This document shows, in pieces, positions 19,175 through 27,059 of a stretch of 42,979 nt of DNA. This DNA comes from Chengkuizengella axinellae. GTDB lineage: Bacteria > Bacillota > Bacilli > Paenibacillales > KCTC-33759. Position 1 is the first letter of the stretch, and each line of letters opens with the position of its first letter. Both the position numbers and the translations under genes were made by a program. The notes under the pieces were generated by a model, which was not told where the DNA came from, searched no databases, and saw only the letters and a program-made list of their open reading frames with translations. The stretch covers positions 1 through 42,979 of the forward strand of contig NZ_JAVAMP010000024.1 of assembly GCF_030730905.1 (NCBI RefSeq). The letters run 5' to 3'.

Positions 19175-19370
19175 GAATCTTTATGATGATTTCCCTCGCT
19201 AAGTCATCCTTTAGGCAATGGCGTAAACCATTTCTTCGTTATGGAGTAAATCACCGTTCCAGTGTTTACTCTAATCTTCCCCAAATTCTCTCGATGGGGT
19301 TGTACTCGCTATGATAAGGCGGGTAGTACGCCAAAATAATCTTCACATTTTAAGACAAATAAAATAGGCA
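19175..19370 (-). pseudogene. Transposase C-terminal remnant (DDE, IS630-like)
   Basis: Reading the minus strand from about 19350 gives LAYYPPYHSEYNPIERIWG, the hallmark of the last DDE region of IS630-like and related transposases, where the Glu of NPIE is catalytic. After a one-base shift it continues WNGDLLHNEEMVYAIA, stop, RMT, which matches the family's WNG-LL-----A-TMTW tail. Several stops and at least one frameshift make it inactive. The N-terminal half is not recognisable upstream. IS family assignment is tentative. Confidence 0.75.
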
Positions 19371-19479
19371 CATCGTCCTGAGTATCAAGAAAAAAAATCT
19401 CTTCTTAAAGTTTCAGTATGATTGTGCCCATCATATTCTTAATAAGAAATTATTCATATTTGTTAATATTTATCGGGGT

Positions 19480-19659
19480 TTAATTCAGGCTTGATAAGAA
19501 TTTTTTGTGGGAGATATACTCTTTTTCTCTTTTTTTCTCAATAGCTTGGCGGGTTTTAAAACAGGCATTGTACTGTTCATAACTGACTCCATGAGCTTGA
19601 TACATAGCTTTGTTCATGTGACTGGCATACTTTAGTTTTAAATGTTGGATAACATCCAC
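19480..19659 (-). other. Possible small ORF, 59 codons
   Basis: A minus-strand frame begins at GTG 19659 and ends at TAA 19480. It encodes a lysine-rich, helical-looking 59-residue peptide with MNKAMYQAHGVSYEQY and KTRQAIEKKREKEY. No homology is recognised. GAGGA directly abuts the GTG, too close for a normal ribosome binding site, so it may be part of a decayed gene next to the transposase remnant. Confidence 0.25.
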
Positions 19660-20129
19660 TCCTCAATGTTTTTTTTAATACTTCATAATGCTATCACCTA
19701 TAAAGCTTTACTTCAAACTGCATATTTACACAAAAAAACTGCTATGAATTGGTCAGTCACTAATGAAGTCCCTCAGCTCTTTGACATATATATATCTTGC
19801 TGATTACTGCCTTAGAATACAAGATGCTAGAAAATGATTTCAATATTTAACAGAAAAAACACAAAATTTACATATATTTAAAATCATAAGTATCACGAAT
19901 AGGCGACTTTCTTTATTTGATTTAAATGTTTCTTATTTTGAAGCATGGGATAGTATTTCGTCATGATATAAAATTTAAACACTTCGTCCTATATCATCAC
20001 ATCATTTGATTAATGAATGTAAAGAGATTGTTGCCATCAGAGGAAATTTTTAGCTGTAAAAAACAACATATCTGTGGTTTAATAGAATTGCTAAATATAT
20101 CAAAAAAATTCATAGCAGGTGATTGATTC
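19660..20129. other. Intergenic region, no gene seen
   Basis: This AT-rich stretch has stops in every frame and no RNA gene that I can recognise. It continues the decayed DNA around the transposase remnant and ends in the leader of the lipoprotein gene that starts at 20130. Confidence 0.4.
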
Positions 20130-21191
20130 GTGAGGATGAGAAGTTTAGGGATTTTTATTTTGTTATTAAGTTTTACAGTGATTTTTGTTGGATGCGGAGA
20201 AAATCCATCAGCAGAAATTGAAGAAGAAGAGACTGAACCCGTAGAGGTAGTCATTGATGAAGAACCAATTGATATTGAAGAGCCAGACGAAGAACCTGTG
20301 ATTGAATATCCATTTTCTTTTCCTTTTACTGGATTAGGGACTGAAGAAGAAGCATTAGAACGTCCTGTAATGGTCATGGTTGAAAATTCACCTAATGCAA
20401 GACCACAGAGCGGATTGCATCAAGCAGATATCGTATATGAAATCTTAGCTGAAGGTGAAATTACTAGATTTGTAGCGGTGTATCAAAGTGAATCGCCAGA
20501 AATAATTGGACCTGTACGCAGTATTAGACCGTATTTTGTTGAAGTTGGAGAAGGGCTGGATGCTTTAATTGTGCATGCAGGTTGGAGTCAGGAAGCGATG
20601 AATATGATTTCACAACGTGGTCTTCCTAATTTTGATGAGGTATATGGTGACGGAGCGTACTATTGGCGAAGTGATGATCGAAGACCTCCACATAATCTTT
20701 ATACAAATACAGAGTTAATAAGAGAAGGGGCTTCGAATAAAGGTTACCGTGACACTTGGGCAGATGTTGATTTGACATTTGCAGATATAGAAACAATTTT
20801 AGATGGAGATCCTGCTAGTGAGGTAGAAATTCCTTATCTTCTTGGATATAAAGTGAACTATGAATTTAACGAAGAAGAAAATGTATACTATCGTTACATG
20901 GCGGGGGAAGCACATAAAGATCGTGAAACTGAGGAGCAGCTTGTAGCCGACAACATTCTGATTGCTGAAGCAAGTCACTATGTTTTAGATAATCTCGGGC
21001 GTAGAGATGTGGATGTATATGGGCCAGGAACTGGTTACATCATTCAATCTGGAAAAGCGAAGTCTATTACATGGGAATATGTTGGAGGAATCATCCGTGC
21101 CTTTGATGAAAATCAACAGGAAATTCCATTATTATCAGGTAAAACATGGATACATATCGTGCCTATAGGTTCTGCGGTTGCGATACAATAA
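20130..21191 (+). CDS. DUF3048 domain lipoprotein (YerB-like)
   Basis: A 353-residue protein with an N-terminal signal segment ending FVGCGEN, a lipobox whose Cys is near residue 23. An acidic linker (EEEETEP, DEEPIDIEEPDEEP) follows. The DUF3048 domain starts near residue 75 with ERPVMVMVENSPNARPQSGLH and contains VGPVRSIRPYF-like and WRSDDRRPPHNLYTN segments characteristic of YerB relatives. GTG at 20130 is kept because AGGTGA lies seven bases ahead; ATG at 20136 is the alternative. It should be anchored on the outer face of the membrane. In B. subtilis yerB neighbours yerC; here about 7 kb of accessory genes separate them. Confidence 0.88.
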   Translation: MRMRSLGIFILLLSFTVIFVGCGENPSAEIEEEETEPVEVVIDEEPIDIEEPDEEPVIEYPFSFPFTGLGTEEEALERPVMVMVENSPNARPQSGLHQADIVYEILAEGEITRFVAVYQSESPEIIGPVRSIRPYFVEVGEGLDALIVHAGWSQEAMNMISQRGLPNFDEVYGDGAYYWRSDDRRPPHNLYTNTELIREGASNKGYRDTWADVDLTFADIETILDGDPASEVEIPYLLGYKVNYEFNEEENVYYRYMAGEAHKDRETEEQLVADNILIAEASHYVLDNLGRRDVDVYGPGTGYIIQSGKAKSITWEYVGGIIRAFDENQQEIPLLSGKTWIHIVPIGSAVAIQ

Positions 21192-21205
21192 ATACATAGT
21201 TACAA

Positions 21206-21245
21206 AAAACAGAGGACCAAATCTACTATGGATTTGGTCCTTGAT
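21206..21245 (+). terminator. Hairpin after the DUF3048 gene
   Basis: AGGACCAAATC and GATTTGGTCCT form a perfect 11-pair stem around TACTATG. The 3' side has only two T residues, so termination may be weak; a second terminator lies at 21393. Confidence 0.6.
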
Positions 21246-21415
21246 TATCAAGAGATCATCTTTAAATTCCTGATCATACGATAGATGATGCTGAGTGGAA
21301 ATCTCTAACTGACATATAAAGCATTGAACACGTTTATCCAGAGGATTTAGACCTCTTAGTGAATATGATAAAACAGAAAGTTATATCAAAAAAACATCGG
21401 TTATATATTAGATAA
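21246..21415 (+). pseudogene. Possible short coding remnant
   Basis: One plus-strand frame reads IPDHTIDDAEWKSLTDI, TAA at 21317, then SIEHVYPEDLDLLVNMIKQ and ends at TAA 21413. The composition is protein-like and the two halves share a frame, so this may be the scrap of a gene with one nonsense codon. The family is not recognised. The last bases overlap the terminator at 21393. Confidence 0.3.
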
Positions 21416-21429
21416 TCGGTGTTTTTTTT
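21393..21429 (+). terminator. Rho-independent terminator
   Basis: AACATCGGTTAT and ATAATCGGTGTT pair over 12 positions with G-U pairs around ATATTAG, then a run of eight T residues follows. It isolates the PadR operon promoter from upstream transcription. Confidence 0.88.
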
Positions 21430-21469
21430 GCATTCAAAAATAAAATTAAAAAAAATATATTCAGTACCT

Positions 21470-21560
21470 TGCATTGTTCACTAGTGTGTAGTATTATATA
21501 CGTGAGGAAAAAATTAGGATATTTTTTTGATTAACTACTATACATTATTCAATAGTGAAT
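21470..21560 (+). promoter_or_regulatory. Promoter and probable PadR operators
   Basis: A -35-like TTGCAT (21470-21475) and -10 TATTAT (21492-21497) are 16 bases apart. The palindrome CACTAGTG (21479-21486) lies in the spacer. A second inverted repeat, TATTCA-ATAG-TGAATA (21547-21562), lies in the leader before the ribosome binding site; both share the TTCA-TAGTG theme. This placement suits autorepression by the PadR protein encoded next, which is inferred rather than shown. Confidence 0.5.
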
Positions 21561-21581
21561 ATAAAAGAAGGAGGTAGGGGC

Positions 21582-21899
21582 ATGAACGTTCAGTTTAAAA
21601 AGGGAGTTCTTGAACTATGTGTGCTAGTTCTAATCTCAAAGAAAGACCAGTATGGTTATGAATTAGCTCAAAACATTTCTAGAAAAATTGAAGTAGCTGA
21701 TGGAACGTTATACCCACTTTTAAGGAGATTAACTAAAGAAGAATATTTATCAACTTATTTAGCTGAATCTACAGAAGGACCTGCGCGGAAATATTACTCT
21801 TTAACGGAAAAGGGAACCGACTATATGAACTTATTAGTTAAAGAGTGGAACCAGTTTTCAAGTGCGGTGAATGATTTTATTGAGGAGGTATTAACATGA
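21582..21899 (+). CDS. PadR family transcriptional regulator
   Basis: A 105-residue winged-helix repressor. Visible are FKKGVLELCVLVLISKKDQYGYEL at the first helices, the recognition region with DGTLYPLLRRLTKEEYL, the wing segment GPARKYYSLTEKG, and a short C-terminal dimerisation helix. Short PadR proteins of this class commonly control a following HAAS/DUF1700 gene. ATG at 21582 is chosen because GAAGGAGGT lies just ahead; an in-frame GTG at 21555 is upstream of that site. Its stop overlaps the next start (ATGAG). Confidence 0.93.
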   Translation: MNVQFKKGVLELCVLVLISKKDQYGYELAQNISRKIEVADGTLYPLLRRLTKEEYLSTYLAESTEGPARKYYSLTEKGTDYMNLLVKEWNQFSSAVNDFIEEVLT

Positions 21900-22453
21900 G
21901 TAGGAATGAATTTATAAGTCAATTAGAGTCATTGCTAGAAAGTGTAAATCAAGCAGATAGAAATGAGATTATATATGACTACTTGGAGCACTTTGATATC
22001 GGATTAGCCAATGGCAAATCAGAAGAAGAGTTAGTAAAAGAGCTTGGAGATCCAAAAGTCATCGCAAAGGATTTATTAGCAGATTATCGAGTGACCAAAG
22101 CAGAGGAAGATAAATCGATCGGAAATATGTATAAAGCAATACTAGCTACCTTCAGCTTAAGCTTTTTTAATATTGTATTTATAGTAGGACCTGTAATAGG
22201 AATATTTGGAGCATATCTAGCTTTAAGTATAGCAGCAGTTGTGTTGACTATATCACCTTTGCTTCTCATACCTCAAGTGATTATTTACGGTTTTGATAAT
22301 ATAGAGCTGAATATTTTTGCAACCATATTATTGTGTGGCATAGGGATTTTAATGAGTATAGGAATGATTCATACTGGAAGGTTTTTGTATAATGTAACAC
22401 TTCGTTATATCCGATTTAATATTCGTGTGATTAAGGGAGGAAAAGCAAAATGA
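21896..22453 (+). CDS. HAAS / DUF1700 family membrane protein
   Basis: A 185-residue protein. Residues 1-75 form the helical HAAS domain: MSRNEFISQLESLLESV, EIIYDYLEHFDIGLANGKSE, EELVKELGDPKVIAKDLLADY. Three hydrophobic segments follow, roughly residues 86-108, 109-128 and 136-162, and the tail is basic. In Firmicutes this family sits between a PadR gene and a DUF4097 gene, as here. Its role is not settled; a link with envelope stress is suggested by the context. It overlaps the PadR gene and the next gene by four bases each, so the three are coupled. Confidence 0.88.
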   Translation: MSRNEFISQLESLLESVNQADRNEIIYDYLEHFDIGLANGKSEEELVKELGDPKVIAKDLLADYRVTKAEEDKSIGNMYKAILATFSLSFFNIVFIVGPVIGIFGAYLALSIAAVVLTISPLLLIPQVIIYGFDNIELNIFATILLCGIGILMSIGMIHTGRFLYNVTLRYIRFNIRVIKGGKAK

Positions 22454-23388
22454 AAAACTTTGTTCTCTTAGGCTTAATTTTAATTGTTGTAGGAGCTATA
22501 GGTGTTGTTGTATTTTTAGATGATGTTTTCAAAACTTTCACTATATATGAGGAAAAAACCATTTCTGCTGAACAATTTAATAAGATAGAAATCGAAACAA
22601 CCTCAACAGATGTTCAAATTATACCTACAGTCAATGATGAAATCTCTATCATCATTAACGGGGAAGCAAGTAAAAAATTTGAAGACTTATTAAAGTTAGA
22701 TGTGCAAGAAAATGGGGATGCATTAGAAATTAAATTAAAACAAAAAAATGCCTTTCATATTGGTATTATGATTAATAGTGTGGATCTGCAAGTAGGGGTT
22801 CCACAAAAGTTATATGAATCCTTTGAAGTGGAAGCTCTTTCAGGAGATATAGAAGCTGAGCGATTAAAATCAGAGTATTTAAATTTATCTGTAGGTTCGG
22901 GAAATATTGAGATTGAAGGGTTGCAGTCCAGTGAAGTAGAGTTGTCTACAACCTCTGGAGATATTAATGCAAAAGATGGAATTGTAACTTCTAATATGAT
23001 AATTGATGCATTAAGTGGAGATATAGAAGCTGAAAATATAACAACAAACTCATTGACAATGGAGGTTTCGAGTGGGGACATAGATTCTATAAATAATATA
23101 GTAAAATCATCAAGTTATGAAACGTTAAGCGGCAATATTGTAATTTACAATAATGAACTTAAAGGAGATATCAAAGCGAAAACAACAAGCGGAGATATTG
23201 AGATTGATTTGGAGCAGGAAAATGAATCTTTCTCATTTGATTTAAGAGCTTTTTCAGGAGATGTTGATGTGAAAAAAGAAGGGAACTTGTTTGAAGAAAA
23301 ATCGGATTCAAAAGCAATTGGGAAAGTTGGATCAGGTGAGTATATTATAGAAGCAAATACGACCTCAGGGAATATTACTTTAAAATAA
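22450..23388 (+). CDS. DUF4097 beta-repeat protein, membrane-anchored
   Basis: A 312-residue protein with one N-terminal membrane segment (residues 5-24). The rest is a parallel beta-helix-like array in which SGDI or SGNI recurs about every 20 residues (LSGDIEAE, GSGNIEIE, TSGDINAK, LSGDIEAE, SSGDIDSI, LSGNIVIY, TSGDIEID, FSGDVDVK, TSGNITLK). The bulk should lie outside the membrane if the segment acts as a signal anchor. DUF4097 proteins are proposed to be adhesin-like or part of envelope stress responses. The paralogous fusion gene starts 44 bases after its stop. Confidence 0.88.
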   Translation: MKNFVLLGLILIVVGAIGVVVFLDDVFKTFTIYEEKTISAEQFNKIEIETTSTDVQIIPTVNDEISIIINGEASKKFEDLLKLDVQENGDALEIKLKQKNAFHIGIMINSVDLQVGVPQKLYESFEVEALSGDIEAERLKSEYLNLSVGSGNIEIEGLQSSEVELSTTSGDINAKDGIVTSNMIIDALSGDIEAENITTNSLTMEVSSGDIDSINNIVKSSSYETLSGNIVIYNNELKGDIKAKTTSGDIEIDLEQENESFSFDLRAFSGDVDVKKEGNLFEEKSDSKAIGKVGSGEYIIEANTTSGNITLK

Positions 23389-23432
23389 TTTTGAAAATAA
23401 CTAAAAAACGGATTAATTTAGGGGGAATGAAC

Positions 23433-24563
23433 ATGAATAGAAATGAATTTATGAATCAATTAAAATTATTGTTAAAGGATGTACATGAAATAGACAGACG
23501 AGAGATTTTATATGATTTTTCGGAGCACTTTGATATCGGATTAGAAAATGGAAAATCAGAAGAAGAGCTTGTTAGAGAACTTGGCGATCCACAAGTGATT
23601 GCAAAGGACCTATTAGCAGACTATAGAGCAACGAAAGAAGAAGATAAGCCAATTGGAACTAAGTACAAAGGGATGCTGGCTAATTTCAGAGAGAATTTTT
23701 TCAATACGGTTGATATATTTGAGGAAAAAATAGTATCTGGTGAAACCTATACAAACATTCATATCAATTCAAGTTCCACAGATGTGATTGTTATACCAAC
23801 AGATATAGACGAAATTAAGGTCACATTAAGTGGGGAAGCAAGCAAACGATACGAAGAGGCAATTTCATTGAGTTTAAAAGAAACTAGAGACACTTTACAA
23901 ATCAAACTAAAACAAAAACCACTCCTTTTTAATGTAGGATTTTCAATGATTAAGGTTGATCTGCGTGTAGAAATTCCTCAAAAATTATATGATTCATTTA
24001 AAGTGAATGTATCCTCTGGAGATATTCAAGCTAAAGAATTACAAACAAAGGAGCTAAACCTATCTACAAACTCTGGGGATGTTGAGGTTGAACAATTCCA
24101 AGCAGAGAATGCGCAGTTATTTACTTCTTCTGGGAATGTTTCAGCGAAGGATGGTACTGTGTCTTCTAAATTCACCATAGAATCGTCAAGTGGTGATATC
24201 ATATCAGATAATATCATAAACAATTCACTAACTATGGAAGCAACTAGCGGTAATCTTCAGCTTACAAACAATGTAGCAAAATCATCGGTTTTAAAAGCAG
24301 TGAGTGGCAATATAAAAATAATGAATGATGAGATTCAAGGGGATATAAATGCCAAAACAATGAGTGGTAATATCACAATTGACATCGAGCAGGATAATGA
24401 AAGTTTATCATTAGATTTTAAAACCACTTCGGGCGATATCGTAGTTAAAAGAGAAGGTTATTTATATGAAGAAAAATCTAGTTCTCAAGTTTTCGGGAAA
24501 ATTGGTTCTGGGGAATATACTATAAAAGCAAGGGCTTTATCTGGAGATGTTTCTTTAAAATAA
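23433..24563 (+). CDS. HAAS-DUF4097 fusion protein without membrane segment
   Basis: A 376-residue protein. Residues 1-70 repeat the HAAS domain of the gene at 21896 (MNRNEFMNQLKLLLKDV, EHFDIGLENGKSEEELVRELGDP, VIAKDLLADYRATK). After FRENFFNTVDIFEEK it turns directly into a DUF4097 array like the gene at 22450, with about nine SGD/SGN turns. The three hydrophobic segments of the HAAS parent and the anchor of the DUF4097 parent are both missing, so a cytoplasmic location is predicted. ATG at 23433 follows AGGGGG; upstream in-frame TTG 23391 and ATG 23427 are less likely. It appears to be a tandem duplication followed by deletion. Confidence 0.85.
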   Translation: MNRNEFMNQLKLLLKDVHEIDRREILYDFSEHFDIGLENGKSEEELVRELGDPQVIAKDLLADYRATKEEDKPIGTKYKGMLANFRENFFNTVDIFEEKIVSGETYTNIHINSSSTDVIVIPTDIDEIKVTLSGEASKRYEEAISLSLKETRDTLQIKLKQKPLLFNVGFSMIKVDLRVEIPQKLYDSFKVNVSSGDIQAKELQTKELNLSTNSGDVEVEQFQAENAQLFTSSGNVSAKDGTVSSKFTIESSSGDIISDNIINNSLTMEATSGNLQLTNNVAKSSVLKAVSGNIKIMNDEIQGDINAKTMSGNITIDIEQDNESLSLDFKTTSGDIVVKREGYLYEEKSSSQVFGKIGSGEYTIKARALSGDVSLK

Positions 24564-24728
24564 ATGCTTTCATAATCACGGAATATGGATCGATTTTTAG
24601 AATAAAAATTTTGATTTCAGAAATAAGGAATAAAATAGTTATCATCTGCTGATAACTATTCGATAGAGTGTATAGCTGAAAAATATGAAAAAATAGTGTT
24701 TCTATAGAAAAAATGATTAAACAAAAAA

Positions 24729-24765
24729 GTGCCTCCCAAAAATAAATCTGGGAGGCATTTTCATA
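24729..24765 (+). terminator. Rho-independent terminator, possibly bidirectional
   Basis: TGCCTCCCA and TGGGAGGCA form a GC-rich stem around AAAATAAATC and are followed by TTTTC on the plus side and AAAAAA on the other. It lies between the HAAS operon and the convergent lipoprotein gene and could serve both. Confidence 0.85.
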
Positions 24766-24828
24766 GTTTTGTAATGAAAATGGATCAAGGATAATTGATT
24801 TCATTTTCCTCTCTAAGCCAGGCGAGGA

Positions 24829-25338
24829 TCACATGCCTTTTAACGATTTATATAATCCGTTGTCGTTCAAATAATACATGTGGGATATTTTCCCTTGTTC
24901 GTATATATGTGCTCTTCCCATTACTTTTGCTTGCTTTTCTCCTGCACCTTCCTTCTTGTATATCACATTTACGGTAAAATTATAGGCACCTTCTGTTGCT
25001 TCATTTTGTTTGATGTCAATACTTTTAACACTAATGATGTAGTTTTCATAATGTGCAGTTAATTGATAAGTCATCGCATGAGAACCAATAAATCCATAAT
25101 AATAATTTTCAGTAAAATAAGACTTGTATTGTTCGTCCAGATAATCCTCTAGTTCAGTTGAGGTATTTGTGAACCTATCTAATATTTCAATTAATTCTTG
25201 GTCAGATGTAAATTGTTGTTGTAGTACCGATTTAATCACTTTGATGTTTTCATCTTCAGTCTCTGATGAACAACCGACTACAAGGATTGCAAGTGTCAAA
25301 CAAAACATCGGTATAACAAGAGCTCTTATTTTAATCAA
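24829..25338 (-). CDS. Putative lipoprotein, family not recognised
   Basis: A 169-residue protein with a signal peptide ending LVVGCSS, a lipobox with the Cys at residue 23. The mature part is acidic near the start (ETEDENIK), contains YFTENYYYGFIGSH, and has an even pattern of beta-like stretches (YIISVKSIDIKQ, YNFTVNVIYKK). The start is TTG at 25338 with GGAGGGG five bases ahead on the minus strand. It converges on the HAAS operon at a shared terminator. A surface lipoprotein is predicted; its function is unknown. Confidence 0.7.
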   Translation of the reverse strand: MIKIRALVIPMFCLTLAILVVGCSSETEDENIKVIKSVLQQQFTSDQELIEILDRFTNTSTELEDYLDEQYKSYFTENYYYGFIGSHAMTYQLTAHYENYIISVKSIDIKQNEATEGAYNFTVNVIYKKEGAGEKQAKVMGRAHIYEQGKISHMYYLNDNGLYKSLKGM

Positions 25339-25540
25339 TGTAACCCCTCCATACTTAATTTAAGCTTTTTTTATATTTACGTATAATACCTGTTTTTGTT
25401 TCGAATAATTGGAGGATGGTTATTTACAATTAATTTAACGTAAATAATTCAGATTTAATGGAAGATTAATCGTCTTTTGGCGAAAAAACTTTTTTGTCAA
25501 AGAATTGCATAATAATGATTAACATATTTATTAAATTGGA
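25339..25540. other. AT-rich intergenic region upstream of the lipoprotein gene
   Basis: No gene of normal size is seen. The region should contain the divergent promoters of the lipoprotein (minus) and the small-peptide unit (plus); TAATAAT near 25510 is a possible -10 but I see no convincing -35 for it. Confidence 0.35.
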
Positions 25541-25552
25541 GGAGAAAATTTA

Positions 25553-25609
25553 ATGATTTACAAACTTGAGCATGCAAAATTTGGAGGAGGGTTATATTGG
25601 AAATTATAG
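25553..25609 (+). CDS. Small ORF 1 of a two-peptide unit (18 residues)
   Basis: The frame encodes MIYKLEHAKFGGGLYWKL. It has a strong ribosome binding site, TTGGAGGAG, about eleven bases ahead of the ATG. The second peptide's ribosome binding site (GGAGGAGGG) lies inside its Gly-Gly-Gly codons, so the two are closely linked in translation. The unit ends with a clear terminator at 25646-25677. No homology is recognised. It could be a leader, a toxin or signalling peptide, or the shortened relic of a longer gene. Confidence 0.4.
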   Translation: MIYKLEHAKFGGGLYWKL

Positions 25610-25641
25610 TAGGTTTACTTGCATTTATTTGGGAAACTTAA
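25597..25641 (+). CDS. Small ORF 2, hydrophobic 14-residue peptide
   Basis: TTG at 25597 with GGAGGAGGG six bases ahead encodes (M)EIIVGLLAFIWET. The peptide is strongly hydrophobic with acidic ends, like short membrane-active peptides or the start of a type I toxin or holin. It overlaps the preceding ORF in another frame and stops five bases before the terminator hairpin. Translation is inferred from the ribosome binding site only. Confidence 0.4.
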   Translation: MEIIVGLLAFIWET

Positions 25642-25645
25642 ATAA

Positions 25646-25677
25646 ATAAAAAACGCCAATCCATTTGGCGTTTTTTT
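25646..25677 (+). terminator. Rho-independent terminator of the small-peptide unit
   Basis: AAAAAACGCCAA and TTTGGCGTTTTTT form a long stem around a four-base loop and end in seven T residues. Having such a terminator directly after two tiny ORFs supports a real, short transcript. Confidence 0.9.
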
Positions 25678-25698
25678 AAACAACTAAACTAATATTTA

Positions 25699-25833
25699 TT
25701 ATTTTAAATCAACTTTAACATTTCCCTCTTCATTCTCCATCTTGAAATGTAATAGATGCCACTGCTTTTTCTTCAGAACCTTCTCAGGCATATTTTTCAA
25801 TCTTGTCTTTTGATACTATGTTGTCTCCTTCTT
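25699..25833 (-). pseudogene. Decayed C-terminal gene fragment
   Basis: The minus strand reads EGDNIVSKDKIEKYA, TGA, EGSEEKAVASITFQDGE, then after a frame change EEGNVKVDLK and a TAA at 25699. The composition is clearly protein-like, with one nonsense codon and one frameshift within 45 codons. The parent family is not recognised. No 5' part is seen upstream. Confidence 0.5.
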
Positions 25834-26114
25834 AATTCTGCGTCAATAGCATTGAGAATGCTGAAAAATGAATCGTGGACGTTATTTGATATTTTTGATA
25901 TGTTGAAAACAACAAAACGCTTGGTTAATGGTAAAATGTAACCGTTGTTAAATGGATATGCATATAACATTAGTTTGATTTGTTGAGATTAAAAAATGAT
26001 ATTGATTAAAATGTATAATACAGAGTTGAAATAGTTGATTCACAAAAAAAAGACAAATTATCACAGAAGACTGTATATTATCCATGCAATTCATTTTAGT
26101 AGGAGGCGGTTTTA
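25834..26114. other. Intergenic region before the radical SAM gene
   Basis: AT-rich DNA without a supported gene. A short frame at 25756-25941 crosses the decayed fragment and is not credible. The end holds the ribosome binding site TAGGAGGCGG of the next gene. Confidence 0.4.
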
Positions 26115-27038
26115 ATGGAAATACATATAAAAGAGCCAAAGCAAATTTTAACAAAAGCCAGTGGTTATTTAAAAGGATATACACATACGTTAAATTCATA
26201 TGCTGGATGTTCTTTTTCTTGTAAATATTGTTACGTCCGTGAGATGCCAATTTCTAAATTTAGACAATCTAAAGCTGGATGGGGAACTTGGGTGGATGTG
26301 AAAAAAGGAGCATCTAATTTATTAAAAAAAGAGCTTGTAAAAGCTAAACAAAAAGGTCCTGTTTACATTTTTATGTCATCTAGTACTGATCCGTATCAGC
26401 CTGTTGAAGCTAAACATTTTATAACACGGTCACTTCTAGAAGTTATGGTTGATATACAACCAGACTTTTTATTTGTACAAACTAGAAGTCCTTTAGTGAC
26501 TAGAGATATTGACTTATTTAATCAATTAAAACCCCGTCTCCTTATTAGTATGACAATAGAAACAGACCGTGAAAAAATGAGAAAAATATTTACTCCAAAA
26601 GCCCCACCCATAGCAGGTAGATTCAAAGCATTACAAGAGTTAAAAGAAGTAGGTTTACCAACGCAAGTTGCAATTTCACCAGTACTGCCCAGCTCAGATT
26701 CCTTTGCAGAAAAATTATCCTCTGTTGTGGATCGCATTTGTATAGATGATTATTTTATGGGGGATGGAAGTGAAGGGAAAAGGACAAAGAGATTAGGCAT
26801 TCAAGAAATTTATGAAAAAGAGAATTTGCATGAATGGTATGATCCTTCTGCCTATTTAAGAGTGAAAAAGGGGTTAGAAAAGCATTATACTGAAGACCAG
26901 ATTTTTGTGAGTCAAGATGGATTTTTACCGATAACTTCACACAATCATGAAAATGGGATTTTCCCAGAAAATAATAAGAAAAAAGAACGCGAAGAGAAAC
27001 TTTTTCTCCATGCGTCCTTCCAAGATGCCAACAGGTGA
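26115..27038 (+). CDS. Radical SAM protein of the spore photoproduct lyase (SplB) family
   Basis: A 307-residue protein of the COG1533 group. The iron-sulfur motif C-x3-C-x2-C is CSFSCKYC, residues 32-39 or close, preceded by the typical GYTHTLNSYAG. Further family signs are SSSTDPYQPVE, VQTRSPLVTRDIDLF, SMTIETDREKMRKIFTPKAPP, and AISPVLPSSD. It starts at ATG 26115 after AGGAGGCGG. Members include spore photoproduct lyase itself, but this length and the N-terminal pattern fit the broader 'SPL family' of unknown substrate. It converges with the YqfQ-like gene, with only 21 bases between the two stops. Confidence 0.88.
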   Translation: MEIHIKEPKQILTKASGYLKGYTHTLNSYAGCSFSCKYCYVREMPISKFRQSKAGWGTWVDVKKGASNLLKKELVKAKQKGPVYIFMSSSTDPYQPVEAKHFITRSLLEVMVDIQPDFLFVQTRSPLVTRDIDLFNQLKPRLLISMTIETDREKMRKIFTPKAPPIAGRFKALQELKEVGLPTQVAISPVLPSSDSFAEKLSSVVDRICIDDYFMGDGSEGKRTKRLGIQEIYEKENLHEWYDPSAYLRVKKGLEKHYTEDQIFVSQDGFLPITSHNHENGIFPENNKKKEREEKLFLHASFQDANR

Positions 27039-27059
27039 CTTGAAGTTCCAAAGTTTATT

